A DNA stretch of 64,000 bases, taken from positions 95,718-159,717 of the forward strand of contig NZ_JABEND010000009.1 of the NCBI RefSeq assembly GCF_013002705.1, in the 5' to 3' direction. The stretch comes from Nakamurella aerolata (GTDB lineage: Bacteria > Actinomycetota > Actinomycetes > Mycobacteriales > Nakamurellaceae). The stretch's first letter is position 1. Each line of letters opens with the position of its first letter. This document shows positions 1-8,590 of the stretch, piece by piece. The translations under genes and the position numbers were made by a program. A model generated the notes under the pieces. The model did not search any database, was not told where the DNA came from, and was given only the letters and a program-made list of their open reading frames with translations.

Positions 1-502
1 GACTGACAGCGTTGGAGGCCGCGTTGTCGACAAAGGCGCCGGTGGTGGCCAACTCCGCCCCGAGGTGGTCGAACGCCAGCAATAGCACCGCCGCGCGCAT
101 CTCGGTGCCGATGCCCCGGCCCTGCGCCGAGCTGGTGAGCCACGATCCGGTGGACACCGTCCGCAGTATCGGGAAGGAGTCTGCCATCAGCTCTTGGATG
201 CCGACCACCGCATCATCTGCCCGCACCACGAACGGCAGATGCCAGTTGTCGGGTTGTACCCTGGCGCGCTGACTCCACCAGTAGCGCAACGCATTTGAGG
301 CGCGTTCGGCAGGTTCACCGTCGGTCCATGGCACCCCGAACGGCATCCGCTCCGGCGGGTGGATGCCGGCGTCGATCGCGGCGATGAGGTCGGGAAAGTC
401 GGACTCCCGGATCGGGCGCAGCGACAGTCGCGGGGTGCGCAGCAGCAAACCGTCGGTCGGCCACCACGCCGTCAGATCCGTCTCATTCGTCCGGTCAGCC
501 AT
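1..502 (-). CDS. GNAT family N-acetyltransferase (RimJ/RimL-like), 3' end cut by window edge
   Basis: Reading the minus strand from an ATG at 502 gives an uninterrupted frame that runs off the left edge, so only about 167 N-terminal residues are present. It opens with the RimJ/RimL-type pattern LRTPRLSLRPIRESDFPDL. Near the cut end it carries the acetyl-CoA loop AQGRGIGTEMR (motif A, Q/R-x-x-G-x-G) and the downstream TTGAFVDNAASNAVS segment typical of these enzymes. It probably acetylates a small molecule or a protein N-terminus; the substrate cannot be read from sequence. It is divergent from the quinone oxidoreductase gene, leaving about 90 bp for both promoters. Confidence 0.85.
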   Translation of the reverse strand, partial: MADRTNETDLTAWWPTDGLLLRTPRLSLRPIRESDFPDLIAAIDAGIHPPERMPFGVPWTDGEPAERASNALRYWWSQRARVQPDNWHLPFVVRADDAVVGIQELMADSFPILRTVSTGSWLTSSAQGRGIGTEMRAAVLLLAFDHLGAELATTGAFVDNAASNAVS

Positions 503-593
503 CGAACCAGCATGCGGACCCGACGCCGCCGCCGGCAACCGGATTTGCCGTTGCTGGGCGCGGGTTTCAACCCCGGTCGATAGGCTGGCCATC

Positions 594-1634
594 ATGCGGG
601 CCATCACCGTCACCAACCCCGGCGCCACCCCGACACTCACCTGGGCCGAGGCGCCCGACCCGGTAGCCGGCCCCGACGAGGTGCTGATCCGGGTGGCAGC
701 CACCGCGGTGAACCGGGCCGATCTGCTGCAGGCCTCCGGCAACTACCCGCCGCCGCCCGGCGCCTCGGAGATCCTTGGCCTCGAGTGCTCCGGGGTGGTC
801 GCCGCGGTGGGCGATGGCGTTACCGACTGGACGGTCGGCGACGAGTGCTGCGCACTGCTGTCCGGCGGCGGTTACGCCGAACTGGTTGCGGTGCCGGCGA
901 GCCAGGTGCTGCCGGTGCCGCAAGGAGTTTCGCTGGTGGACGCCGCGGCGCTGCCGGAGGTGGCGTGCACCGTCTGGTCGAACCTGGTGCTGACCGCCCA
1001 CCTGCACGCCGGGCAGAGCGTGCTGTTCCACGGCGGCGGCAGCGGCATCGGCACCATGGGCATCCAGGTGGCAAAAGCCTTGGGCGCCACCGTGGTGGTG
1101 ACCGCATCGCACGACGACACCCTGGTGGTCTGCGCCGAGCTGGGCGCCGATCTGACCATCAACTACACCGCAGACGACTTCGTGCAGGTGGTGCAGGCCG
1201 CACTCGGCGGCGTCGACGTGATTCTCGACGTGGTCGGAGCAAAGTACCTGCAACGCAACATTTCCGCCCTGGCCGACGGCGGCAGGGTCATCATCATCGG
1301 AATGCAGGGCGGCACCACCGCCGAGCTGAACATTGCCGACCTGCTCGCCCACCGGCGCGGCGTCATCGGCACCGCCCTGCGCAGCCGGCCACCGACCGGA
1401 CCCGGCAGCAAAGCCGAAGTGGTACAAGCGGTTCGCGAACATCTCTGGCCGATGATCGCCGACGGCAAGGTCCGACCGGTGATCGATGCGGTACTGGAAC
1501 TGCCCGACGCCGGCGACGGGCACCGCAGGATGAACCAACGGCACGCCGGCAAGATCGTGCTGACCGTCAACCCTGAGGGCCACAACCGAGGCAACCAAGC
1601 CATCCGAGGCAACCAACAAGGAGCGTCCCGATGA
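594..1634 (+). CDS. NAD(P)H-quinone oxidoreductase, zinc-independent MDR family
   Basis: 346-residue protein of the zeta-crystallin/quinone reductase branch of medium-chain dehydrogenases. The N-terminal GroES-like half contains AVNRADLLQASGNYPPPPGASEILGLECSG. The Rossmann half has VLFHGGGSGIGTMGIQVAKALGATVVVTAS, the NAD(P)-binding loop. No structural zinc cysteine cluster is visible. I start at the ATG at 594 because the quinone-reductase homology begins there and TAGGCT at 581-586 sits 7 nt upstream, as expected for a leaderless mRNA. The frame is open further upstream, but that DNA belongs to the divergent GNAT gene. The stop overlaps the bpa start as ATGA, so the two genes are translationally coupled. 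Mycobacteria keep an oxidoreductase (Rv3777) near bpa too. Confidence 0.9.
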   Translation: MRAITVTNPGATPTLTWAEAPDPVAGPDEVLIRVAATAVNRADLLQASGNYPPPPGASEILGLECSGVVAAVGDGVTDWTVGDECCALLSGGGYAELVAVPASQVLPVPQGVSLVDAAALPEVACTVWSNLVLTAHLHAGQSVLFHGGGSGIGTMGIQVAKALGATVVVTASHDDTLVVCAELGADLTINYTADDFVQVVQAALGGVDVILDVVGAKYLQRNISALADGGRVIIIGMQGGTTAELNIADLLAHRRGVIGTALRSRPPTGPGSKAEVVQAVREHLWPMIADGKVRPVIDAVLELPDAGDGHRRMNQRHAGKIVLTVNPEGHNRGNQAIRGNQQGASR

Positions 1635-2143
1635 CCGAACCCACCCAGCAGCCGGCGGGCGACCAGCCGGGCGGACCGCAGCCGGTGGTGGTGATCGGCC
1701 CGGACGGCGAGGCGAAGGCCAGCCCGGCGGACCTGATCGGCGAGCCGGCGAAGGTGATGCGGATCGGCACCATGATCAAGCAGCTGCTCGAGGAGGTACG
1801 GCAGGCGCCGATGGACGAGGCCAGCAGGGCCAGGCTGAAGGAGATTCATGCCAGATCGATCGCCGAGCTGGAAGAAGGGCTGACGCCGGAGCTGCGCGAC
1901 GAGCTGGAGCGGCTGTCGCTGCCGTTCACCGACGACTCGGTGCCGTCCGACGCGGAGCTGCGGGTGGCGCAGGCCCAGCTCGTCGGCTGGCTGGAGGGCG
2001 TGTTCCACGGACTGCAGACGGCGCTGTTCGCGCAGCAGATGGCGGCCCGCAACCAGCTGGAGCAGATGCGCAGGGGCCTGCCGCCCGGCAGTGCCGATCA
2101 GGGCATGGAGACCAATCGCCCCGGTACCGGGCAGTATCTCTAG
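1631..2143 (+). CDS. bpa: Bacterial proteasome activator Bpa (DUF2587)
   Basis: 170-residue homologue of Mycobacterium tuberculosis Rv3780 (Bpa/PafE), the ATP-independent ring that opens the 20S proteasome gate. The core from about residue 35 to 150 is helical (KVMRIGTMIKQLLEEVRQAP, LVGWLEGVFHGLQTALFAQQ). The last four residues are GQYL, the motif known to dock into the alpha-ring pockets of the actinobacterial proteasome. The N-terminus is a Pro/Gly/Gln-rich disordered tail. The start is fixed by the ATGA overlap with the upstream oxidoreductase. Its presence implies the organism encodes a 20S proteasome elsewhere. Confidence 0.95.
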   Translation: MTEPTQQPAGDQPGGPQPVVVIGPDGEAKASPADLIGEPAKVMRIGTMIKQLLEEVRQAPMDEASRARLKEIHARSIAELEEGLTPELRDELERLSLPFTDDSVPSDAELRVAQAQLVGWLEGVFHGLQTALFAQQMAARNQLEQMRRGLPPGSADQGMETNRPGTGQYL

Positions 2144-2342
2144 ATCTCCAGGACCCGATACCGCTGGCAGCCGGCAACCGTTGGCAGCTCGCCACTGCTG
2201 GCAGGTCCCACCGACGCTGGGTGACGGTCGATGCCCTCGGATTGATGACCGACCATGACAGACGAGTGAATGTCGCGCGGGAACCAGTAGTTATTGCCGT
2301 CGAGTAGTTGAGGTTTCACAGATCGCCCGTACCGTCGATCTC

Positions 2343-2810
2343 ATGAGCGCAACAGATCTCGATAGAACGACCTCTCGCACGCTCACCCCGCTGGGGATGC
2401 GCGGTGTTGACCTGGGCCTGCTGCTGGCCCGGCTCGGGCTCGGGGTGGTGATGTTCGTCCACGGCTGGCAGAAGGTGGTGACCAACGGGCTCGGCGCCAC
2501 CACCGACGGGTTCCGCGGCATGGGCGCGCCGCTGCCTGAGGTGTCCGCGGTGTTCGCCTCCTTCGTGGAGTTGATCGGCGGCGCGCTGCTGATCGCCGGC
2601 ATCGGCGTCCGGATCGTCGGCGTGCTGATGGTGGTGGACATGGTCGGCGCGATCTTCATCGTGCATGCCGAGAACGGCTTCTTCGCCACCAACGGTGGTT
2701 ACGAGTTCGTGCTGATGCTCGCCGTGGTAGCCGGTGCGCTGGCACTCACCGGCGGCGGTCGGTACTCCGTCGACCGGTTGATCAACGCCGGGCGGCGGGC
2801 CCGCGCTTGA
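2343..2810 (+). CDS. DoxX family membrane protein
   Basis: 155-residue protein with four predicted membrane segments: LGLLLARLGLGVVMFVHGWQ, VFASFVELIGGALLIAGIGV, RIVGVLMVVDMVGAIFIVHA and FVLMLAVVAGALALTGGG. This matches the DoxX/SURF4-like family (for example MhqP/CatD types), often linked to redox or thiol stress. No catalytic residues are defined. The ATG at 2343 has no Shine-Dalgarno sequence, but TACCGT at 2330-2335 lies 7 nt upstream, suggesting a leaderless transcript. It is a single gene between bpa and the aminotransferase. Confidence 0.85.
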   Translation: MSATDLDRTTSRTLTPLGMRGVDLGLLLARLGLGVVMFVHGWQKVVTNGLGATTDGFRGMGAPLPEVSAVFASFVELIGGALLIAGIGVRIVGVLMVVDMVGAIFIVHAENGFFATNGGYEFVLMLAVVAGALALTGGGRYSVDRLINAGRRARA

Positions 2811-2854
2811 CAGTGACACGATAGGGGCACCGCATCGAACCAGGAGGGCCCCTC

Positions 2855-4213
2855 GTGAGCAATACCGACCATCTGTGGCTGCACTTTTCCAAGATGTCCG
2901 CGTTCGACCCGGCCGCCGGTGGCACCGAGGTCCGGGTGATGGAGCGGGGCGAGGGTCCCTACGTCTACGACACCGACGGCAAGCGGTACCTGGACGCGCT
3001 GTCCGGCCTGTTCGTGGTGCAGGCGGGCTACGGACGCAAGGAACTGGCAGCAGCAGCCGCCGAACAGGCCGAGAAGCTGGCGTTCTTCCCGGTATGGGGA
3101 TACGCCCATCCGCCGGCCATCGAGCTGGCTGACCGGTTGGCCGAGCTGGCGCCGGGCGAGAACAACAAGGTGTTCTTCTCGTCCGGCGGCGGCGAGGCCG
3201 TCGAGACCGCCTGGAAGATTGCCAAGCAATACTTCAAGCTGAGGGGGAAACCCAGCAAGCACAAGGTGATCAGCCGGGCGACGGCGTATCACGGCACCAC
3301 GGCGGGGGCACTGTCGATCACCTCGGTTCCCGGCTTCAAGAAGGACTTCGAGCCGCTGGTGCCCGGCGCGGTGAAGGTGCCCAACACCAACTTCTACCGG
3401 GCGCCGGAGTACTTCGCCGACGACGAGAAGGCCTTCGGCCGCTGGGCCGCCGACCAGGTGGACTGGGCGATCCGCACCGAGGGACCGGACACGGTGGCCG
3501 CGGTGTTCGTCGAGCCGGTGCAGAACGCCGGCGGCTGCTTCCCGCCGCCGCCCGGTTACTTCGACCGGTTGGCGGAGATCTGCCGCGAGCACGACGTGCT
3601 GCTGGTGTCGGACGAGGTGATCTGCGCCTACGGCCGGCTCGGCACCATGTTCGGCGCGCAGAAGTACGGCTACCAGCCCGACATCATCACCACCGCAAAG
3701 GGTTTGACCAGTGGCTACGCGCCGGCGGGCGCGACCATCGTCAGCGAGCGGGTGTACCAACCGTTCGGCGAGGGTGACGCGATGTTCGCGCACGGCTACA
3801 CCTTCGGCGGCCATCCGGTGTCGTCAGCGGTGGCGCTGGCGAACCTGGACCTGTTCGAGCGCGAAGACCTGTTGGGCAACGTGCTGCGCAACGAGAACGC
3901 GTTCAGGCAGTCGCTGGAGCGGCTCAAGGACATTCCGATTGTCGGCGATGTCCGCGGCGACGGCTACTTCCTTGCCATCGAGCTGGTGCGCGACCAGGCC
4001 ACCAAGGAGCAGTTCGCGCCCGGCGACGGCACCAGGATTCTCAAGGGTTTCATCGCGCCGGCACTGATGGAGGCCGGGCTGTACTGCCGCGCCGACGACC
4101 GCGGCGACCCGGTGCTGCAGTTCTCCCCGCCACTGGTCTGTGGCGAAGAGGAGTTCGACTTCATCGAGCGGACGCTGCGCGAGGTGTTGACCAAGGCGGT
4201 CAGCAAAATCTAG
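2855..4213 (+). CDS. Class III PLP-dependent aminotransferase (omega-transaminase type)
   Basis: 452-residue pyridoxal-phosphate enzyme, full length for the family. Visible landmarks are SSGGGEAVETAWKIAKQYF (phosphate-binding region), the YHGTTAGALS aromatic site, VFVEPVQNAGGCFPPPPGYF, the PLP-pyridine aspartate in LLVSDEVICAYGRLG, and the Schiff-base lysine in DIITTAKGLTSGYAPAGA. Substrates in this group include beta-alanine, GABA, polyamines and related omega-amines with pyruvate or 2-oxoglutarate; sequence alone does not decide. The GTG start at 2855 is preceded by AGGAGG at 2842-2847. M. tuberculosis has an aminotransferase (Rv3778c) in the same neighbourhood as bpa, so the context is conserved. 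Confidence 0.9.
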   Translation: MSNTDHLWLHFSKMSAFDPAAGGTEVRVMERGEGPYVYDTDGKRYLDALSGLFVVQAGYGRKELAAAAAEQAEKLAFFPVWGYAHPPAIELADRLAELAPGENNKVFFSSGGGEAVETAWKIAKQYFKLRGKPSKHKVISRATAYHGTTAGALSITSVPGFKKDFEPLVPGAVKVPNTNFYRAPEYFADDEKAFGRWAADQVDWAIRTEGPDTVAAVFVEPVQNAGGCFPPPPGYFDRLAEICREHDVLLVSDEVICAYGRLGTMFGAQKYGYQPDIITTAKGLTSGYAPAGATIVSERVYQPFGEGDAMFAHGYTFGGHPVSSAVALANLDLFEREDLLGNVLRNENAFRQSLERLKDIPIVGDVRGDGYFLAIELVRDQATKEQFAPGDGTRILKGFIAPALMEAGLYCRADDRGDPVLQFSPPLVCGEEEFDFIERTLREVLTKAVSKI

Positions 4214-5040
4214 GGCCGGAACCACTTCTCGACGATCTGGGCGACGCCGTCGTCGTCGTGGTCGGGTGCGCGGTGCTTGGCGGCCGCGATCGCCGCGTCG
4301 TGCGCCGTGCCCATGGCGTAGCTGTGACCGGCCCAGGCGAGCATCTCGGCATCGTTCGGCATGTCGCCGAATGCGACGACGTCGGCGGCGTCGATCCCGT
4401 TGTCGGCGGCCAGCTTTGCCACCGCCACACCTTTGTTGACGCCGGCGGCGGCCACCTCGATGAGGCCGTCGTCGGAGGAGAAGGTGACCGAAACGTCGTC
4501 AGCCCCGGTGTCGCGGGCGATCGTGGCGAGCGCGTCGGAGTCGTGGCCGTAGCGCACCATCAACTTCATCGCCGGCTCGGCCAAAAGGTGCTCGCGGTCG
4601 GTGATCCGGAACCGGCCGCCCTCCTTGGCCAGAAACTCTTCCTCGGCCCAGGGATGGTCGTAGCGGTCCTCGGCGAAACTGGCGGGGTGTTGCACGCCAA
4701 CGCGTTCCACCGCAACGGCGTAGCCGGAGATCTGAGAATCCAGACCGGCCAAGAACTTTCGCATCGTCTCGGGCAGCAGCGGGATGGTGCTGAGCACCTC
4801 GCCGGTGCCGACGTCGCACACCATGGCACCGTTGAGACAGATCGCCTTTCCCTGGTACCCGCAGTCGATCAGCGGGTGCAGCCACCACGCCGGCCGCCCG
4901 GTCGCCACCGCCACCAGCGCACCATCGGCCTGAGCCCGGCGGAGCGCCGCCGCGTTGCGCTCCGACACCGCCCCCTGCGCGTTGAGCAGGGTGCCGTCCA
5001 GGTCGGTGACGATCATTCTTGGCTTGCCGGTTCCGCTCAC
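4210..5040 (-). CDS. Cof-type HAD-superfamily phosphatase
   Basis: 276-residue HAD hydrolase of the Cof/YidA class. The nucleophile motif is MIVTDLDGTLLN near the N-terminus, motif II ALVAVATGRPAWW, and the C-terminal acid motif AADVVAFGDMPNDAEMLAWAG, followed by GHSYAMGTAHDAAIAAAK. The C2-type cap lies between. Typical substrates are sugar phosphates or phosphorylated cofactors such as PLP or FMN. I start at the GTG at 5040, just before the nucleophile motif; the frame is open further upstream but low in family similarity. It converges on the aminotransferase with a 4-bp overlap of stops. Confidence 0.88.
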   Translation of the reverse strand: MSGTGKPRMIVTDLDGTLLNAQGAVSERNAAALRRAQADGALVAVATGRPAWWLHPLIDCGYQGKAICLNGAMVCDVGTGEVLSTIPLLPETMRKFLAGLDSQISGYAVAVERVGVQHPASFAEDRYDHPWAEEEFLAKEGGRFRITDREHLLAEPAMKLMVRYGHDSDALATIARDTGADDVSVTFSSDDGLIEVAAAGVNKGVAVAKLAADNGIDAADVVAFGDMPNDAEMLAWAGHSYAMGTAHDAAIAAAKHRAPDHDDDGVAQIVEKWFRP

Positions 5041-5071
5041 CACTCCAGTGTCCCAGCGGCGGCTCCGACCG

Positions 5072-5113
5072 CCCGGAGCGGGTGGCTGCTGTCCCGGAGC
5101 GGATCGGTGCTGT
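5072..5113. repeat. Two 21-bp tandem repeats
   Basis: Two imperfect copies of a 21-bp unit beginning CCCGGAGCGG (5072-5092 and 5093-5113), differing at three bases. They lie upstream of the HAD gene, in the roughly 400-bp gap before the DUF222/HNH gene. The rest of that gap (5114-5440) holds the LexA box and promoter listed separately and nothing else I recognise. Confidence 0.7.
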
Positions 5114-5370
5114 CCCAGCAGCGACAGTGCGCACCGCCGCTGCGCCAGGTGGTCGGCGCAGCGGAACATGCGCTCTCATTCATCCTTCGGGACCCTACGA
5201 GGCGCTGGTCGCACTTTCTTGTGTTTCGGCTGAGTCGCGACCGCCACCCACACCGTCGGGGCCGGCGAAGCGCGATGGGCTTACCCGCTTGGGCCATCAA
5301 CGGGATGTGTATGGCGCGTCGACGGGATCCCGTCCGCTCGTACACGCGCCTGCGCCGTCCCGACAGCCGC

Positions 5371-5386
5371 TCGAACATTGATTCGA
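5371..5386 (+). promoter_or_regulatory. Putative LexA (SOS) box of the DUF222/HNH gene
   Basis: TCGAACATTGATTCGA matches the actinobacterial/Bacillus-type SOS box TCGAAC-N4-GTTCGA at 11 of 12 conserved positions. It is 55 bp upstream of the start codon at 5441. Mycobacterial 13E12-repeat genes, the same DUF222/HNH family, are known members of the LexA regulon, so the placement makes sense. A -10 element TAGTAT at 5429-5434 lies 6 nt before the ATG. Confidence 0.75.
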
Positions 5387-5440
5387 AAAAGTTCAGATTG
5401 GCTCTTGCGGATTACCGAACAGACGTACTAGTATTGATGG

Positions 5441-7292
5441 ATGAGCACAGTCGTCAGCGGTGACGGGTCGGTCGATCCGCTGCGCCGGTTGTGCGAAGAA
5501 GTCATCGTGGCGCTCGACTCCGGCGAGATGGCCCGCGATGCGGCGGCGGGCATCGACCGCATCGCAGCGTTGGAGCAACTGTGCGGCGCCGCCGCAGGGA
5601 TGATCGCGGCCCAGTCACTCGCGTTCGAACGCGCGGAACGGGCTCGGCAACGGGCCGCCGGCGTGCGGTCGCGCGAGGTGGGGCGCGGCGCCGCCGAGCA
5701 GATCGGCTTTGCCCGGCGCATGTCACCCGCCGGAAGCGCTCGTCAACTCGGTGTCGCCCGATCACTGTCGACGCGCTGGCCGATACTGTTCGCCCAGCTG
5801 CGCGCGGGACGGGTGTCGTGGACGCAATGCCAGATCGTCTGCCGCGAGTCGCGCCAACTCGACGACGATCAGGCGCGGCTGCTCGACGCCGGCATGTCGG
5901 AACGGGTGTGCGGCTGGAGCCCGGCCGACACCGAACGGGCCGTCCGCAAGGCGGTGTACACCATCGACCCGCACGGCTCGGTCGACAAGCGCGCCCACGC
6001 CGAGTCCGAACGCCGGGTCACCCTGCGTCCCCTGCCCGACGCGATGGCCATGGTGTCCGCGCTGCTCCCGGTCGAACAGGGCGTCGCGATCTACACCGCG
6101 CTCACCGGCGCCGCCAAGAACACCAAAACGATCGGCGACCAGCGCACCCTCGACCAACTCCGCGCCGACGCGCTGATTCACCGATTGAGCTCAGCCGACC
6201 CTCGCTCAGCCGACCCGCACTCAGCCGATCCGCGCTCAGCTGATCCGCGCGGCGCTGCGCCGCCGGGAACAAGCGCGTTCGGCGCAGAATCTGCCGACCC
6301 CGCAACGCATCCGGTGCCGTCAGCGCCTTCCGACCCAACAACCCCGGATACGGAAAACACCGGCCTGGTGCCCCACCCGGCGCCCCCACCGATCCTGGTG
6401 AACATGACGATCTCTGCGAACACGTTGCTGGCCAACAGCAACGAGCCCGCGATACTGGCCGGCTACGGCCCGATCCCCGCGGAGCTCGGCCGCGCGCTGG
6501 CCGCGGGTGAACCGCTCACCCGGCCCGAACCAGCACCACCCGACCTATCGGCCGACCAGCACCGCCAGACCAATCGGCTGAACCAAGCTCAACTGTCGGC
6601 CGTGCGCTTGGCGACAGCCCTGCCCCAGTATCCGGCCGCGCACTGATCACCACCGATGGACTGATCACCAGCGGCCGCTTACGGGGCAGCCCCGCCGAGC
6701 CTGCTGGCCGGCTCCCAGATGAGACCGCCGCACACCGCAACACCACCAGCGAAAACGCCAGCAGCGAAGATCCCGACAAACACCGCAACGCCACCAGCGA
6801 TGAGGCCGCCGAACACCACAACACCAGCAGCCAAAACGCCGGTAAACGTCCCGATACCACCAGCAAGGCCACCCTCGCCCCAGCGCGTTGGCCAACCCGA
6901 GCCGTCCTCAACCCGAAGCGCGCAAGAGTCTGACTGCAACGGCTGCTGGTCGACCCGGTCACCGGGATACCCACCAACATCGACCCACGCCGACGCGAGT
7001 TCACCGGGTGCTGCGGCAACTGCTGCTGGCACGCGACCCGCACTGCACCCAACCGTTCTGCAGCGCACCGACCCGGCACGCCGACCACATCAGGCCATAC
7101 GCGGTCGGCGGCGACACCACACTGCCCAACGGCCAAGGCCTATGCGCCTCCGGCAACTACGCCAAGGAGATCCCCGGCTGGAAACTCCGCACCACCGGCG
7201 ACTCGTTCACCGTCACCACACCGACCGGACACCGCTACCGCACCAACCGAAGCGACCCACTAGGACTGCCAGCCATCACCACACCGGTCTAA
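5441..7292 (+). pseudogene. Broken DUF222/HNH endonuclease (13E12 repeat family)
   Basis: Residues from 5441 to 6646 are a good DUF222 domain (LCGAAAGMIAAQSLAFERAE through ILAGYGPIPAELGRALAAGE), ending at a TGA. Coding-like sequence then continues in two other frames: a Ser/Thr/Asp-rich linker (about 6646-6930, frame of position 6661), a TGA at 6931, LLVDPVTGIPTNIDPRRREFT at 6943-7005 in that frame, and then the HNH domain in a third frame up to 7292 (VLRQLLLARDPHCTQPFC, HADHIRPYAVGGDTTLPNGQ). At least two frameshifts and one internal stop separate the halves. In the HNH zinc ribbon the usual LC-x-x-C reads LCASGN, so one metal-binding cysteine is gone. Family members are nucleases of unclear role. 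Confidence 0.85.
6190..6249 (+). repeat. Four 15-bp in-frame tandem repeats (SADPR-type)
   Basis: Four consecutive 15-bp units starting CTCAGCCGA at 6190, 6205, 6220 and 6235. In the DUF222 frame they encode a five-residue repeat (SADPR/SADPH). They sit in the linker after the DUF222 core. Confidence 0.85.
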
Positions 7293-7539
7293 GCCCGCAC
7301 CGCGACCGTCGGCGAAACGCCAACAGGATCAAGGACTGCCCGAGTTGCCAGGGTCGATCAACTCGGCAAGCACTGCCCCGGCGCGAAGTAGCGCCAGCAT
7401 GCGTCGGGCAATGTCCCCCAGCCGAGCGTCGAGCGCGGCGCGCGAGCTGGCGACATCGGCAAGGTGAGGTGATAGCCGTCCGGCTGGTGCGCGAGGTCCA
7501 TCAGGCGGCCCGGCGCCGGGCGGAGCAACGGCGCCGCCC

Positions 7540-8043
7540 CTAGTAGCGGGTGCGCTCCTGATCGGACGTCCAGCGCGCGAAGGGTGCCCCGGCGCCAGGC
7601 AGCGCGAGCTGGCGAATCGGCAGCGACCGTTGGGCCAGCGGCAGTGAAAGTTGTTGGTAGATCAGCGAATCGTCGAACCCGGCGGCGGCAGCATCGTCAC
7701 GCGAGGCGGCGAAGAACACCGCCGCGGGCCGGGACCAGTACAGCGCGCCGAGGCACATCGGGCAGGGCTCGCACGAGGAGTACACCGCCGCACCGGTCAG
7801 CTGGAAGTCGCCGATCGCCGCGCAGGCCCGCCGGATCGCGACCACCTCGGCGTGAGCGGTCGGGTCGTTGTCGGCCGTCACCTGGTTCCAGCCCTCGCCC
7901 AACACCTCGCCGTCCCGCACCACGACGGCGCCGAACGGCCCACCGACGCCACTCGCCACACCCTGCTCGGCAAGGGCGACGGCACGCCGCAGGTACTCAA
8001 GGTGCTCGCCGTCGGACACTGCATCGGAAACGCGATCGGACAT
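7540..8043 (-). CDS. guaD: Guanine deaminase (cytidine-deaminase fold)
   Basis: 167-residue zinc deaminase closely resembling Bacillus subtilis GuaD, converting guanine to xanthine. Zinc and catalytic signatures are NDPTAHAEVVAIRRAC (His and proton-shuttling Glu) and SSCEPCPMCLGALYW (two Cys). The GuaD-specific tail DAAAAGFDDSLIYQQLSLP and the terminal PFARW segment are also present. The ATG at 8043 lies 10 bp after the P-loop gene stop and gives the family's normal length, so serS, the P-loop gene and guaD form one minus-strand operon. The 247 bp beyond its stop (7293-7539) holds no gene I can support. Confidence 0.9.
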   Translation of the reverse strand: MSDRVSDAVSDGEHLEYLRRAVALAEQGVASGVGGPFGAVVVRDGEVLGEGWNQVTADNDPTAHAEVVAIRRACAAIGDFQLTGAAVYSSCEPCPMCLGALYWSRPAAVFFAASRDDAAAAGFDDSLIYQQLSLPLAQRSLPIRQLALPGAGAPFARWTSDQERTRY

Positions 8044-8053
8044 GACGACGAAG

Positions 8054-8590
8054 CTACCCGTCCGCCAACAGGCCGAACTCCCGGACAATCTGCTGGGCAA
8101 GCTCGTCCGGCGAGCGCTGGCCCACCGCGATGGTCACATCCTCCAGCGCCGCCGCGCGCTGCTTGGCCTGCAGCACCGGCCCGCGCTCCAAATACCAGCC
8201 GAGCGTCTGCTCGCTCTCCCGAGCCCGCAGCCGCCGCGCCAGCTGCTGCTCGTCAACGTCCAGCCGGACCACCGACAGCGGTGCCGGCGCCACCGCCCGG
8301 GCCAGCGCGGCCCTGCTCTCGGCGTCCTCGACCACATCGGCAATCAGCAGCACCCGCACCCCGACCGACAGATAGCGGGCAGCGACGTCCGCCGCATTCG
8401 CCAGACCGACCGCAACACCGAATGGATCATCCGGCGGCCGGGGAAAGAACAGCCGCAACTCGTCGGCATCGATCGCGGCGTTCGACACCCCCGCGGCCGT
8501 CAACCGCCCGGAGAGCGCCTGAATGGTGGTGGATTTGCCGGCACCAACTGTCCCGGTCACCACCACTGCGGCAGGAGCGCTGCCGCTCAC
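8054..8590 (-). CDS. P-loop ATPase/kinase-like protein
   Basis: 178-residue protein with a Walker A motif [18 protein letters not shown] at residues 9-26 and an adenylate-kinase-like layout ([36 protein letters not shown], then an Arg-rich lid-like [14 protein letters not shown]). It could be a small-molecule or RNA kinase; the substrate is unknown. Its GTG start at 8590 overlaps the serS stop as GTGA and it ends 10 bp before guaD, so it is translated from the serS operon. Confidence 0.75.
   Translation of the reverse strand: MSGSAPAAVVVTGTVGAGKSTTIQALSGRLTAAGVSNAAIDADELRLFFPRPPDDPFGVAVGLANAADVAARYLSVGVRVLLIADVVEDAESRAALARAVAPAPLSVVRLDVDEQQLARRLRARESEQTLGWYLERGPVLQAKQRAAALEDVTIAVGQRSPDELAQQIVREFGLLADG

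Noticed and set aside
567..1619. Long antisense open frame opposite the quinone oxidoreductase
   Set aside because: His/Gly/Ala-rich composition, no family resemblance; it is the mirror image of a high-GC gene. Similar long antisense frames occur opposite nearly every gene in the window.
7293..7539. Minus-strand fragment resembling a helical peptide (ADVASSRAALDARLGDIARR)
   Set aside because: No start codon, no family match and less than 60 codons; may be a remnant but cannot be supported as a gene.
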